Below are positions 1 to 8,100 of a DNA stretch of 64,000 bases, one piece after another. The notes beneath the pieces were generated by a model. That model did no database searches, was not told the DNA's origin, and was given only the letters and a program-made list of their open reading frames with translations. The stretch is from assembly GCA_902792895.1 (NCBI GenBank), contig CADBBK010000001.1, forward strand, positions 1-64,000. Direction: 5' to 3'. Numbering within the stretch: position 1 is the first letter of the stretch; every line of letters begins with the position of its first letter. This DNA is from an uncultured Bacteroidales bacterium. Lineage in GTDB: Bacteria; Bacteroidota; Bacteroidia; Bacteroidales; Muribaculaceae. The position numbers were made by a program, and so were the translations under genes.

Positions 1-42
1 CTTCTAAGCTGTGGGTCTTGGGTTCGAATCCCAACAGGATCA
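1..42 (+). tRNA. tRNA-Arg(UCU), 3' part only
   Basis: The window opens inside a tRNA gene. Bases 1-7 form the anticodon loop CTTCTAA with anticodon TCT (Arg). Bases 8-12 are the 3' anticodon stem and 13-17 a five-base variable loop. The T arm is TTGGG-TTCGAAT-CCCAA (18-34), followed by the 3' acceptor strand CAGGATC (35-41) and discriminator A at 42. CCA is not encoded. The 5' half lies outside the window, so the acceptor and D-arm pairing cannot be checked. Confidence 0.9.
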
Positions 43-58
43 CGCTTCCAAAACGGAG

Positions 59-102
59 CCCCTCGAGTCAGTTTTTCTGACTTGAGGGGTTTCACTTTTT
101 TT
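59..102 (+). terminator. Intrinsic terminator after tRNA-Arg
   Basis: CCCCTCGAGTCAG (59-71) pairs with CTGACTTGAGGGG (77-89) around a TTTTT loop, with one G-T pair. A T tract follows at 96-102. It probably ends the tRNA transcript. Confidence 0.85.
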
Positions 103-326
103 AGGACCGCATCAAAGAAGATGTCGCCCGTGTCCACGTCCTTTCGTATAATCATCCCGAAGATGTCTAGGTTCTGCGGACAGTCTGCCGGTGGCAGTTC
201 AATCTCCATGCTGTAGTCGTCGGCGTCGGTGAAGATGCGGTTCTCCGATACATACTCAATTGAAGACCCTTTCTTCAGCACTGCCTGTTTTCCGTTTATG
301 TCAGTATCATAACAAAATCGATTGGT
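102..326 (-). pseudogene. Fragment of a phage-like or mobile-element protein
   Basis: On the minus strand, an open frame from 326 down to 102 encodes about 75 residues including GKQAVLKKG, EYVSENRIFTDADDY and DCPQNLDIFG. The frame has a stop just upstream (327-329) and no start codon. On the other side it runs into the tRNA terminator, so it is only a piece of a gene. From memory, the order ENR-FT-DY-ELP-DCPQN-IFG resembles the N-terminal region of long structural proteins in Bacteroidales prophages and conjugative elements, but this is unverified. The rest of the stretch up to 457 shows no gene. Its position at a tRNA 3' end fits a decayed integrated element. Confidence 0.5.
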
Positions 327-457
327 TCACGCAGAGGTAAGCCGACCGATTAGACCATGAAAAGGCGCCTTACTCTCCTTTTCTAATTTATTACTCAAAT
401 TACGAATTAATAATATGTAACTTGCTCATATCATGAGAATTGAGTATGTCAAGAATA

Positions 458-1357
458 TCAGAAGAAAACCCTGAACACGCTGCCCAATATGCCGTTCAGC
501 CAATCAGGGAAGATCCAAAAGAACAGGACAATGAAAATGATTCCTATCGTGGTGCAAACTTTGGTGAAACCTTGCGACGGCTTCTTGTCGGTTATCATTT
601 CGTAGAGAGCAAACAGAACGGAACCACCGTCAAGAGGATAAACAGGCAAAAAGTTCAGTACGGCCAGTAAAAGAGACAGTACCACTAATGGCCAGCAAAT
701 ATCATAGTATTCAGTGGGCATATATGGCAAGGCCAGGTAAATGATGAAAAATGTAGCGAAATTAAACAACACACCTGCCGCCGAAATCAGCAATCGTTGC
801 AATGCAGGCTTGTCATCGATATAGGGTGACGCGGCAACCGTGTATTCTTCCGGAACATTATCCTGTTCTTGATAATACCATTGTTTTTTCTCCTCCTCTT
901 CTAATTCACGTGACCTAAACATAGTAAGTCCGCCCAATGGTAGGACACCCAAGCTCCAAGTGATATTTCGCCAGGAGCTACCCAAAGGGTCATGTTTGGG
1001 CTTATAATTTACAAACGGAAGAAAGAAGACCTGCATGCCCTTAACATGGCAGCCAAAGGACTTGCCAATCACCACATGTCCCAGTTCATGAATGATTATA
1101 ACGATGGCCAAATAGAGGTAGAAAAACCAATCAGTAGCAAATCCATTATTACCGAGAGACCACCAAAGGACAATAGCCACTCCAAACAGAAGATTCGTCC
1201 AGTTGAAAGTAAAACCATCTTGAGGCTTTTCGTCATCATAGATATCTGTAGATGGTTGTGTCGGCCCCATGTAAACATCCGTCATCTTGTCATTCTGCTC
1301 TTCAACAGGCACATGGTTGTCCTCAACGGGAAGATTGTTCATTTCATTCTCGCTCAT
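458..1357 (-). CDS. M50-family (site-2-protease-like) membrane metalloprotease
   Basis: This 299-residue integral membrane protein carries the zinc motif HELGH (H90, E91, H94) inside a hydrophobic helix. A second conserved site, NFLPVYPLDGG (about 235-245, D243), supplies the third metal ligand in M50 peptidases. Both halves of the active site are intact. The N-terminal 50 residues are acidic and probably cytosolic. Family members cleave within or near membranes, for example anti-sigma factors, but the substrate here is unknown. The gene is 51 bases downstream of a lipoprotein gene on the same strand and is probably co-transcribed with it. The start at 1357 is the first Met, and no better one is seen. 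Confidence 0.85.
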   Translation of the reverse strand: MSENEMNNLPVEDNHVPVEEQNDKMTDVYMGPTQPSTDIYDDEKPQDGFTFNWTNLLFGVAIVLWWSLGNNGFATDWFFYLYLAIVIIIHELGHVVIGKSFGCHVKGMQVFFLPFVNYKPKHDPLGSSWRNITWSLGVLPLGGLTMFRSRELEEEEKKQWYYQEQDNVPEEYTVAASPYIDDKPALQRLLISAAGVLFNFATFFIIYLALPYMPTEYYDICWPLVVLSLLLAVLNFLPVYPLDGGSVLFALYEMITDKKPSQGFTKVCTTIGIIFIVLFFWIFPDWLNGILGSVFRVFF

Positions 1358-1408
1358 ATTAGTGTATGTGTTAGATGGTTAAAGATTATATATAATGGCT
1401 ATCTGTGA

Positions 1409-2203
1409 TTATTCTTCCTCAATATAGTCATGAGAGATACTTCTCAATTCAGAATTGCTGAATCCAATAACAATTTCCTTTCCGGTGGTCTTGCCACGGT
1501 ACACATAACGTAGTGCCTTGTTGGTCCGGCACACTAGTGTCAAAAACTCTTTGGATGTGGAAGTGGACGATGTCATTTCATAACCCAGTTCCTTCTTGAG
1601 GTTTTCCTTTATCTCATCCCTCACGGCACTCATTGTTGACATATTGACCTGCTCATCGTCAACTTCATAAATATATGAAACTGCGCCTTCTTTTTGATCA
1701 AGTGAAATGAGTGTTGTCGCCTCATCAACCGTCATGGGTAGCATAGAGTTCGTAATTTGGACTTCCCAATCCAAGATTTCATTCTTTGTTGCAGGGTTCT
1801 CCATCACTCTTTTGATTTCATCGTTGGTCAAGTGGATAGTGATTGTTTCTTTAGTTTTAGACCCTTTGTAATTGGCCGTGAATCCATAAGCAGCCCGAAT
1901 GAGCAGATTACTGAATTCTTCTTTTGAATTGAAAAAGGATTCAGCAAGATGCCGCTTTGTCAACTCTGATTGATTCTTCAAATGATCAAGCTTGATGGTC
2001 TCTTCGTCATAGACATAATCTACCACCAGGTTGCCATCCTCAATCTTGGCACCGATGCATGTGGCAAAGTCATACTTGATCGGGCATTGGCGATTCAGTT
2101 CAATTGCCATCTTTTTCAAATCCATCTTCGCCTTGTGGTCTTCACAAGATGATAAGGTGAATAAGAACGAGCTGATACTCAGCAATAAAATGATTTTCTT
2201 CAT
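1409..2203 (-). CDS. Lipoprotein with an internal duplication, function unknown
   Basis: The 264-residue product starts with a lipoprotein signal ending LSSC (Cys20), so the mature protein should be membrane-anchored in the periplasm or at the cell surface. The mature part seems to be two copies of one domain. GAKIEDGNLVVDYVYDEE (about 51-68) matches QKEGAVSYIYEVDDE (about 170-184). KGSKTKETITIHLTNDEIKRV (first copy) matches RGKTTGKEIVIGFSNSELRSI (C-terminus). No catalytic motif or family is recognised. It is followed by the M50 protease gene. Its upstream neighbour was separated from it by the IS element that begins 44 bases upstream. Confidence 0.75.
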   Translation of the reverse strand: MKKIILLLSISSFLFTLSSCEDHKAKMDLKKMAIELNRQCPIKYDFATCIGAKIEDGNLVVDYVYDEETIKLDHLKNQSELTKRHLAESFFNSKEEFSNLLIRAAYGFTANYKGSKTKETITIHLTNDEIKRVMENPATKNEILDWEVQITNSMLPMTVDEATTLISLDQKEGAVSYIYEVDDEQVNMSTMSAVRDEIKENLKKELGYEMTSSTSTSKEFLTLVCRTNKALRYVYRGKTTGKEIVIGFSNSELRSISHDYIEEE

Positions 2204-2239
2204 GATGTTATATTAATTTGTTGTTAGTTGTACTTGTAT

Positions 2240-2247
2240 TTTAATTT
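2240..2247. repeat. Target-site duplication, left copy
   Basis: TTTAATTT directly abuts the left inverted repeat of the IS. The identical 8 bases lie at 3818-3825. An 8-bp duplication is the usual length for IS1595-family insertions. Confidence 0.9.
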
Positions 2248-2273
2248 GGTAACGATATACTTGTTGGCTGTGA
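2248..2273 (+). repeat. IS left terminal inverted repeat
   Basis: Matches the reverse complement of 3792-3817 at 25 of 26 positions; the difference is C/T at position 6. Confidence 0.92.
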
Positions 2274-2313
2274 CATCGTTATTATTAGAAAACAAATAAA
2301 CACACACAAAAAT

Positions 2314-2646
2314 ATGAAAGACATTAAATCATTCATTACAGAAAGTCAAACAGAAATTGAACCCACGCTTGAAAATCTTAAAAAGGCTTTGAAAATCTGT
2401 GCTGATAAGTACAATGCCGAGTTTGAGGATTGGAGCGATGAGGGTGAGATTGCATTTGCCATTGAGGGTGACGAATGTTTGATTGATGTTGCGTCAATCT
2501 GTCAAGCATTTTTCGGTAACCACAAAATGGTTAATGTCATAAGAAGTGGTGGCTATACCGTAGTTTCTGTTGATGAAGGCAAATTCCTGCCGAAAATTGA
2601 TATGCCTTATCTTCGGCAAGCAATCTATATAGGTAATAACTTCTAA
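2314..2646 (+). CDS. IS passenger gene, small acidic protein of unknown function
   Basis: This 110-residue acidic soluble protein has no signal peptide or membrane segment. It lies inside the IS, between the left inverted repeat and the transposase, in the opposite orientation to the transposase. Its own terminator-like hairpin follows at 2686-2712. Recognisable stretches include FEDWSDEGEIAFAIEGDE and a C-terminal AIYIGNNF, but no family is identified. IS1595-group elements are known to carry passenger genes sometimes. Nothing here suggests resistance, a toxin or a regulator, and the function is open. Confidence 0.65.
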   Translation: MKDIKSFITESQTEIEPTLENLKKALKICADKYNAEFEDWSDEGEIAFAIEGDECLIDVASICQAFFGNHKMVNVIRSGGYTVVSVDEGKFLPKIDMPYLRQAIYIGNNF

Positions 2647-2649
2647 AAA

Positions 2650-2671
2650 GGTAACGATATATAGTTGTTGG
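2650..2671 (+). repeat. Internal partial copy of the IS left end
   Basis: GGTAACGATATA-TAG-TTGTTGG repeats the first 12 bases of the left terminus exactly and, after a short offset, the TTGTTGG block. It is in the same orientation as the true left end and sits just before the transposase module. Confidence 0.6.
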
Positions 2672-2685
2672 AAGTAAAATAGAAG

Positions 2686-2716
2686 AAGGCTCAACCCCTG
2701 CGGTTAAGCCTTTTTG
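2686..2716. terminator. Hairpin between passenger gene and transposase
   Basis: AAGGCTCAACC (2686-2696) pairs with GGTTAAGCCTT (2702-2712) with one mismatch, and TTTTTG follows on the plus strand. The reverse strand also has a T-rich run after the stem, so it could stop transcripts from both convergent genes. Confidence 0.75.
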
Positions 2717-2739
2717 TGTCTTGTTTTTAATCGTTTAAC

Positions 2740-3666
2740 TTATGCTATTTGTTTAACCATTTCATAGTCCACAACACCGATGGATGCTGCGAACATATCC
2801 TTGAAGCAGTCGCTACCGCTCAATTTACGGGTGTTGTAGCGGTAAACAGCCTCATCCACATACCGTTGCAGGTACTTGCTTGAGATTGAGTGGTAAATAC
2901 CCTCAATCATTCGCTTGAGCATTGCCCAAAATCCCTCTATGGTGTTGGTAAAGTTACCACCTTTAACATACTCGTTCCTGCCGTGATTGACAACCTTGTG
3001 GGTGTACTTTGTTGCGTCAAGACCGTTGTAGGCGGTCAGTTCGTCCGTGTAGATTGATGAACCCTCTGCAACGAACTGACTGATGATGGGCAGCAGTGTC
3101 GCCCCATCAGTCTTGTCGCACTTCAAGGCTACCACCTTGCCCCCTCGTTGAACCATACCGAACACGGGGGTCTTTGTCTTGGTGCTGCGCCCCTGCGTGC
3201 CTTTGGTGCGCTTCCATTCGTGCTTGTTCTTTTCCTTACCGCCAATGTAGGCTTCGTCACACTCAACGTCACCACGCAGCGCAACGGTATCGTCTTGTGC
3301 AAATAAAGTGCGGATTTTCTGCAAGATGAACCAAGCGGTCTTTTGGGTGACATCTATGTCCCTTGAAAGTTGGTGCGAACTTACACCCTTTTTGTGGCTG
3401 CTGATGAGGTACATAGCCATAAACCACTTGCGTAGGGGTATCTTGGTGTTTTCAAAGATAGTACCTACCTTCTCACTGAAATTGTTGTTGCACTTGGGGC
3501 AGCAGAACCTGCCGTCACCACGTTTATGACAGTGGTGCTGACCGCAGTAGGGGCATACCACATCGTCACCCCAACGGGAGTCAATGATTGCTTGACGGCA
3601 TTTACTTTCGGTATTGAAGTACGCAGCAACCGAGTAAAGAGAGTTGAATTTACTGAAATTGACCAT
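2740..3666 (-). CDS. IS1595-family (ISXO2-like) transposase
   Basis: The 308-residue protein catalyses cut-and-paste transposition of the element that contains it. An N-terminal zinc ribbon (CPYC at 38-41, CCPKC at 55-59) is followed by a helix-turn-helix region around 95-120 (SSHQLSRDIDVTQKTAWFIL). The catalytic core has D137 in ECDEAYIGGKEK, D208 in SIYTDELTAY, and N241/E244 in NTIEGFWAMLKR, matching the DD(N/E) arrangement of this family. Length and motifs are complete, with no frameshift. It reads towards the left end of the IS and ends 28 bases from a shared bidirectional hairpin. Confidence 0.92.
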   Translation of the reverse strand: MVNFSKFNSLYSVAAYFNTESKCRQAIIDSRWGDDVVCPYCGQHHCHKRGDGRFCCPKCNNNFSEKVGTIFENTKIPLRKWFMAMYLISSHKKGVSSHQLSRDIDVTQKTAWFILQKIRTLFAQDDTVALRGDVECDEAYIGGKEKNKHEWKRTKGTQGRSTKTKTPVFGMVQRGGKVVALKCDKTDGATLLPIISQFVAEGSSIYTDELTAYNGLDATKYTHKVVNHGRNEYVKGGNFTNTIEGFWAMLKRMIEGIYHSISSKYLQRYVDEAVYRYNTRKLSGSDCFKDMFAASIGVVDYEMVKQIA

Positions 3667-3791
3667 AATCCTTTGTATTCTGTCTCCATCTTACCTATAG
3701 TAATTTGCAGAAACACAATACAATAGAACTATGTTAAAAGAAATTAAATCATCAGTGTTATTGTCCTAAAAATCACTTTTTTATCGGAATT

Positions 3792-3825
3792 TCACAGCCA
3801 ACAAGTATATCATTACCTTTAATTT
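3792..3825 (-). repeat. IS right terminal inverted repeat and right target duplication
   Basis: 3792-3817 is the right terminal repeat. 3818-3825 is TTTAATTT, identical to 2240-2247. The TAA stop codon of the adjacent lipoprotein gene (minus strand, 3821-3819) lies within this duplicated octamer. Confidence 0.9.
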
Positions 3826-4475
3826 TCAACAGTGTTGTAGAATTTAAGTGAATTCAAAATGGTTTCCAATGGAATGCTCGTGCCACGGGACGAAAAGGCC
3901 GTAATAATACACAATTTTTCGGTGGTTTGATCTTGAACGGCGATAAAGTTCCAGATAAGAGTATTAATGTTCTTACCAGAGAGTTGCGCCTTGCGTTTAA
4001 AGATTCGCTGCTCACTGGTCGATTCATCGTCTACTGAAACCACCGTCTCATTCAAGCCTGAAGCCCAGTCTGGTTTCCAACCTCCAGCAATCTCAGCAAA
4101 CTCGACACCTGTAAGCTCTGTTTCATCTTTGAAACTACAAACTATAATCTCCCATGGTACGCTACGCCCTTCAATGTGATAAGAAAAATCTCCTTTAGGC
4201 AGCTCATCGTCGTTCAAGATTTTGCTTATCTTTGAATTACGGGGCTTTTTAAAGATAACCCTGCCATCAGTCAACTCGTCTTCTTCGAGAAGAGACGTTT
4301 CAATCAGATACTTTGTGGGATTGTACTCAGCAATCGCCTGGCGCTCCCGCTCCGCCATACGCTCCTCCTCCTGCTGACGATACTTATTTGTGCCTGAGCA
4401 ACCAATGAAGAACAACATAAGCATTGTGCCAAAGCAACAAAGGAATATTCTGTTATGATTAATTCTGTGTTTCAT
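3819..4475 (-). CDS. Lipoprotein, function unknown
   Basis: I place the start at 4475, not at the longer frame opening at 4511. This Met begins a normal signal (MKHRINHNRIF, a hydrophobic run, lipobox FIGC), and the longer start would overlap the preceding gene. The 218-residue product has a charged RQQEEERMAERERQ segment right after the lipid-anchored Cys. It then has a beta-rich domain including WKPDWASGLNETVVSVDDES and a C-terminal ILNSLKFYN. The C-terminal part loosely recalls PsbP/DUF1795-type stress or lipid-binding domains, but that is weak. Its stop codon lies exactly at the IS insertion point and survived because the duplicated octamer restores it. Confidence 0.7.
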   Translation of the reverse strand: MKHRINHNRIFLCCFGTMLMLFFIGCSGTNKYRQQEEERMAERERQAIAEYNPTKYLIETSLLEEDELTDGRVIFKKPRNSKISKILNDDELPKGDFSYHIEGRSVPWEIIVCSFKDETELTGVEFAEIAGGWKPDWASGLNETVVSVDDESTSEQRIFKRKAQLSGKNINTLIWNFIAVQDQTTEKLCIITAFSSRGTSIPLETILNSLKFYNTVEN

Positions 4476-4488
4476 AATTATTACGGTT

Positions 4489-4704
4489 TCATTTTGTTCT
4501 CTTTGCTGCAAAGATATAATAACTTTCTCTATTTTCTTTATTTTTCGGTGATTTATTGTTCATGAGGCGCTGGTACTCGTCCTGAGCCTGCTTTATGCCC
4601 TTGTCGCCTGTCACAGTGTTGACGGTGACAAAGGGCTCGTCCAATCGCTCGTTGAGACGGGCGATGATATCCTTCAAGTCTTTGCTCTCCCGCTTGGAAG
4701 ACAT
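4489..4704 (-). CDS. Short protein, possibly a truncated gene end
   Basis: A 71-residue charged ORF ending 13 bases before the start of the next lipoprotein gene on the same strand. Helical, coiled-coil-like segments (LKDIIARLNERL, AQDEYQRLMNNK) flank the phrase TVNTVTGDKG, which looks like a conserved block from a longer protein. There is no signal or membrane helix. It may be a real small cytosolic protein, or the last part of a decayed gene whose 5' end is lost in 4705-5195. The function is not recognised. Confidence 0.4.
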   Translation of the reverse strand: MSSKRESKDLKDIIARLNERLDEPFVTVNTVTGDKGIKQAQDEYQRLMNNKSPKNKENRESYYIFAAKRTK

Positions 4705-5195
4705 TGGATTATTGGGGGATACAATGTACCTCCCTTTTGTGGTATAACAGGGGTTTTAGACGATTATTTTGGGATGGCAACCACTTATAGAGCATTAAAC
4801 CACAATCGTTTAACGTATCATAACGACTCCTAAGATACCGCCCGAAAGTATGGACGCAATCATGCTCCCAATTCTGGTACCGAAAATCAAAGATTATTTC
4901 CATGCACACTTGATGTGGCATATGAAAGGTGGCTGCTGTTGTAATCGTCGCCTTGAATGCGTTAATGAGTATTAAAATGGTGTGAGATAACACGTTATAT
5001 GGGATAAATGAACTATTTTTGCCATTTAATGTAGAGACGCATTAGAGAGTGTTGATGAACTCTGCCCTCAATGTGGCTTTAAAATAAGTGAATATTGACT
5101 TGTCATCATGGTTTAGAATCCATGATAATATGTTGTCTCCTATGTAGTTACACCCGAATAGAATGACCAGAATAATATTTCAAAAAACAAGTGAT
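4705..5195. other. Intergenic stretch with no convincing gene
   Basis: About 490 bases lie between divergently transcribed genes. A 94-codon minus-strand frame at 4709-4993 is present, but its composition (Cys-, His- and Trp-rich, no recognisable fold) does not look like a real protein. TGTAGAGACGC near 5030 matches one arm of the hairpin repeat at 36598-36619. No clear TAnnTTTG promoter was found for the giant gene downstream. Confidence 0.5.
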
Positions 5196-8100
5196 ATGAA
5201 GAGATTATTTTTATTGTGGCTGTGGTTGACACTCATGCTTGTGTCTCCCATGCCGTCATTTGCCATCAGCGGCTATTACAATGACCCGGGTGGCGGTTCC
5301 TACTGGTGCAATGTCTATGTTCAGAGCGTGAGTGACGGCAAGAGTTACAGTTGGTGTACCGGCATCAGCGAGGACACGGGCATGAACAGCTTCCGCGGTT
5401 TCGAGAGTGAGCACGATGGAAAGATTTCCATTCAGCATCCAACCATCAAGATCAAGTTCCGCTACCATAATGGTCAGCCAAAGGGCTTTAACTATAATGG
5501 CAGTCAACAGGATCTCTATGTGATGACCCGTGACGGTTCTCTACACAAGATTGGTGAATGGCCCAAAGGAGGAAAATTTACTCAAACCGATTACACCTAT
5601 GGCGTGATTGGCGAGGGCTCCATGGCCGACGGTTGGTTTACGTTCTATTATACCCCCAATCAGGCGGGTCTTGACAATGTCGCAGCCATTCAGATAGAAA
5701 ATGACACCTATTATGCTCAAGACCATTTCTGGTTCTGGGAAAAGGACTATAGTTTCCAACTCCATTCGCGATACCTGAAAAGCTTGGACATAGAGTTTGA
5801 GAAGTGCAGGGATGCCGAAATCGAGTGGACTGCGCCCAACAAGGTGAAAGTGAGTGCCGACAACAGTTGGTTGCCCCCTCGCATGGGTGACCATGTGAAC
5901 AACTTTTATTATAAAAGCAGTTACCAAGCCACAGTGTATGCCGACAACAAAGTCTACAACTCCGAGACGTTTGATGTTATCAACTATGGCAACAAATCGA
6001 TTGAAATCGATGTGCCCGGCAACAAGAACTTTTTTGTTGAAGTGGCCCGGTCGACCACTATCGGCTACACATACAACGACCATACCGTAACGCTTGTGCA
6101 ACACGAGGGGGCTTATTCAATAACGCCCATGAACAACACGCCACCCGATGTGACAGCTTCGTTCAATCAGGTGACCGGAGAGATGCGTCTGCAATGGGAT
6201 GTGGATAATGACCTGGCAAAGGAAGGTGATTTCCAGATTTACCGCACATTGATGAACGAATACGGTTCCTACATTGGGAACCGCGAGAAACTGGGCACAT
6301 CGTCCAAGAATTATTTCACTGACAAAGCCGAGTATGGACTGGATTACAACAATCGATATCGCTATGAGGTGTTCCAACTCAAGAAAGTGTGGGGCGAAGT
6401 TGAGATACCCAGCGATCCTCAGCCTCTCACTATTGTCTATCCGTGCGTCGTTATGGCCAACACCATACCGGTTATTCCCTTGCACCTGAATCAAGATGCC
6501 ACCGTCACCGACAATATCAAGATTGACTGGGATTTCAGCAATGTGCCCCAGGCTGAGTCATCAGTCACTTTCTATGTAAACCGCATCGATCCTGATGGAA
6601 CCATCAAGAATCATTACGGTGAAGTGACGGTGCCACGCAGCGCAGGCCAAGCGTCGTTTATCGACGACAAGCCTGAATCCAGTTGCGAAGTATACAGGTA
6701 TTTTGTCACAACCGACATGCTCGATGGAAAACTGCACTTCACCAGCGACACACTGCAGTCGAGTCTCCTCGATGGCAGTATCGTGACAGGTGTAACCATC
6801 AGCAAGGGCAACTATATAGGCAGTGTACATGTGAACTGGACCGCCAAACAGGTGGGACTAAGTCCGACTTACTATGAGGTACATAGACGATTTGTAGGAG
6901 CCAGTGACTGGCTGACAATAGGTACTACCTCTGGAACGACCACTAACTATACATTCGTCGACCAGACCGCCGAGCCAGGACGGTTTTACGAATATCGGGT
7001 AGCGGCTTATTCCCCCGACTGTGATGGAACCGGAAGGGTAATCAGCAACTCAATGATCGAGAGCGGATTCAGTCAGGCGTCAGGTGTGATAGCCGGACGC
7101 GTACAGTTTGACACGGGCACCGCCGTCGAAGGCGTCAGACTGAACCTGCTGCGCAGCGGCGACGAGAGCGTGCGTCCGCAGTTCTACAGCCGTGCGATGC
7201 TTGAGAACGGCGAAGGCATGGAGTGGCACACCAATGCCGCAACGGCTAACAACATGCTGCGCCTTGATCGGCCTTTCACTTTGCAGATGTGGGTCAATCC
7301 CGAAGAGGACCAGCAATGGGTCAGCCTTTTCAAGATTGACAACTATGACGGATATGCTGTAGACTCCGATGGAAACTGCACCGGGTATAATTTTTACTTG
7401 TTCAATTACGACCACACCATCCATGGCGGCGACATGGACGGCTTTGCCCCTGCTATCAAATTCTCGGGCACGGATAAGTGGTTCCATCATCCCGTTACCA
7501 ATAAGACGGCTGTCATTAAGTACAATCAATACAGCCATCTCACCATCCGCAACAATGCCGACGGCACATTGACCTGCATCATCAATGGAGACATTGATAA
7601 TCCTTATATCTTTGACATCAGCACCGTTCCTACACTCCAATTCGACTATAGCGAAATTCCTGCCGATGAAGACGGTGTTGTGAAAGTGAGATTCTGTTCT
7701 CCGTCTGGTAGCAATAATAACACCTTCAAGGGTAACATCGATGAGGTGAGAGTGTGGAATCGCGCATTGCCAAACAATGAGATAGTCACCAATTATGATC
7801 GCCTGCTGAGCGGACGCGAGACTGGGCTCAAAGTCTATTGGAACTTTGACGAAGGACTTGAGGAATATGCTTTTGATTATTCATATACCGATGGCGTGCC
7901 CAATGGAAATCATCCCATCCTGGGACGCAATACACGCCCGTCGGAAGTGGTGCCCGGCGAGGATCAACTGACGCTCTATGGCCTCACCAATACCAATGGA
8001 GAGTACATCATTCGTGGCATTCCATTCACTGGAAGCGGTACCGGTTACACTGTGGCGCCAAGCAAGGGCGTTCACTCTTTCAACCCCGCCAGCCGTACAG

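Larger units (their letters stand above)
2248..3817 (-). mobile_element. IS1595-family insertion sequence with passenger gene (1570 bp)
   Basis: The ends are 26-bp inverted repeats with one mismatch. The left is 2248-2273 (GGTAACGATATAC then TTGTTGGCTGTGA); the right is 3792-3817, read on the minus strand as GGTAATGATATAC then the same tail. Both ends are flanked by TTTAATTT. Inside are an intact ISXO2-like transposase (minus, 2740-3666) and a 110-codon passenger gene (plus, 2314-2646). A partial extra copy of the left end lies at 2650-2671. The perfect duplications and intact transposase suggest a recent, possibly active insertion. Confidence 0.92.

Noticed and set aside
2740-3666. Pseudogene call for the transposase
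   Set aside because: Zinc ribbon, helix-turn-helix and all catalytic residues are intact in one frame.
4709-4993. 94-codon minus-strand ORF upstream of the 71-codon gene
   Set aside because: Unusual composition and no recognisable fold or signal; described as intergenic.
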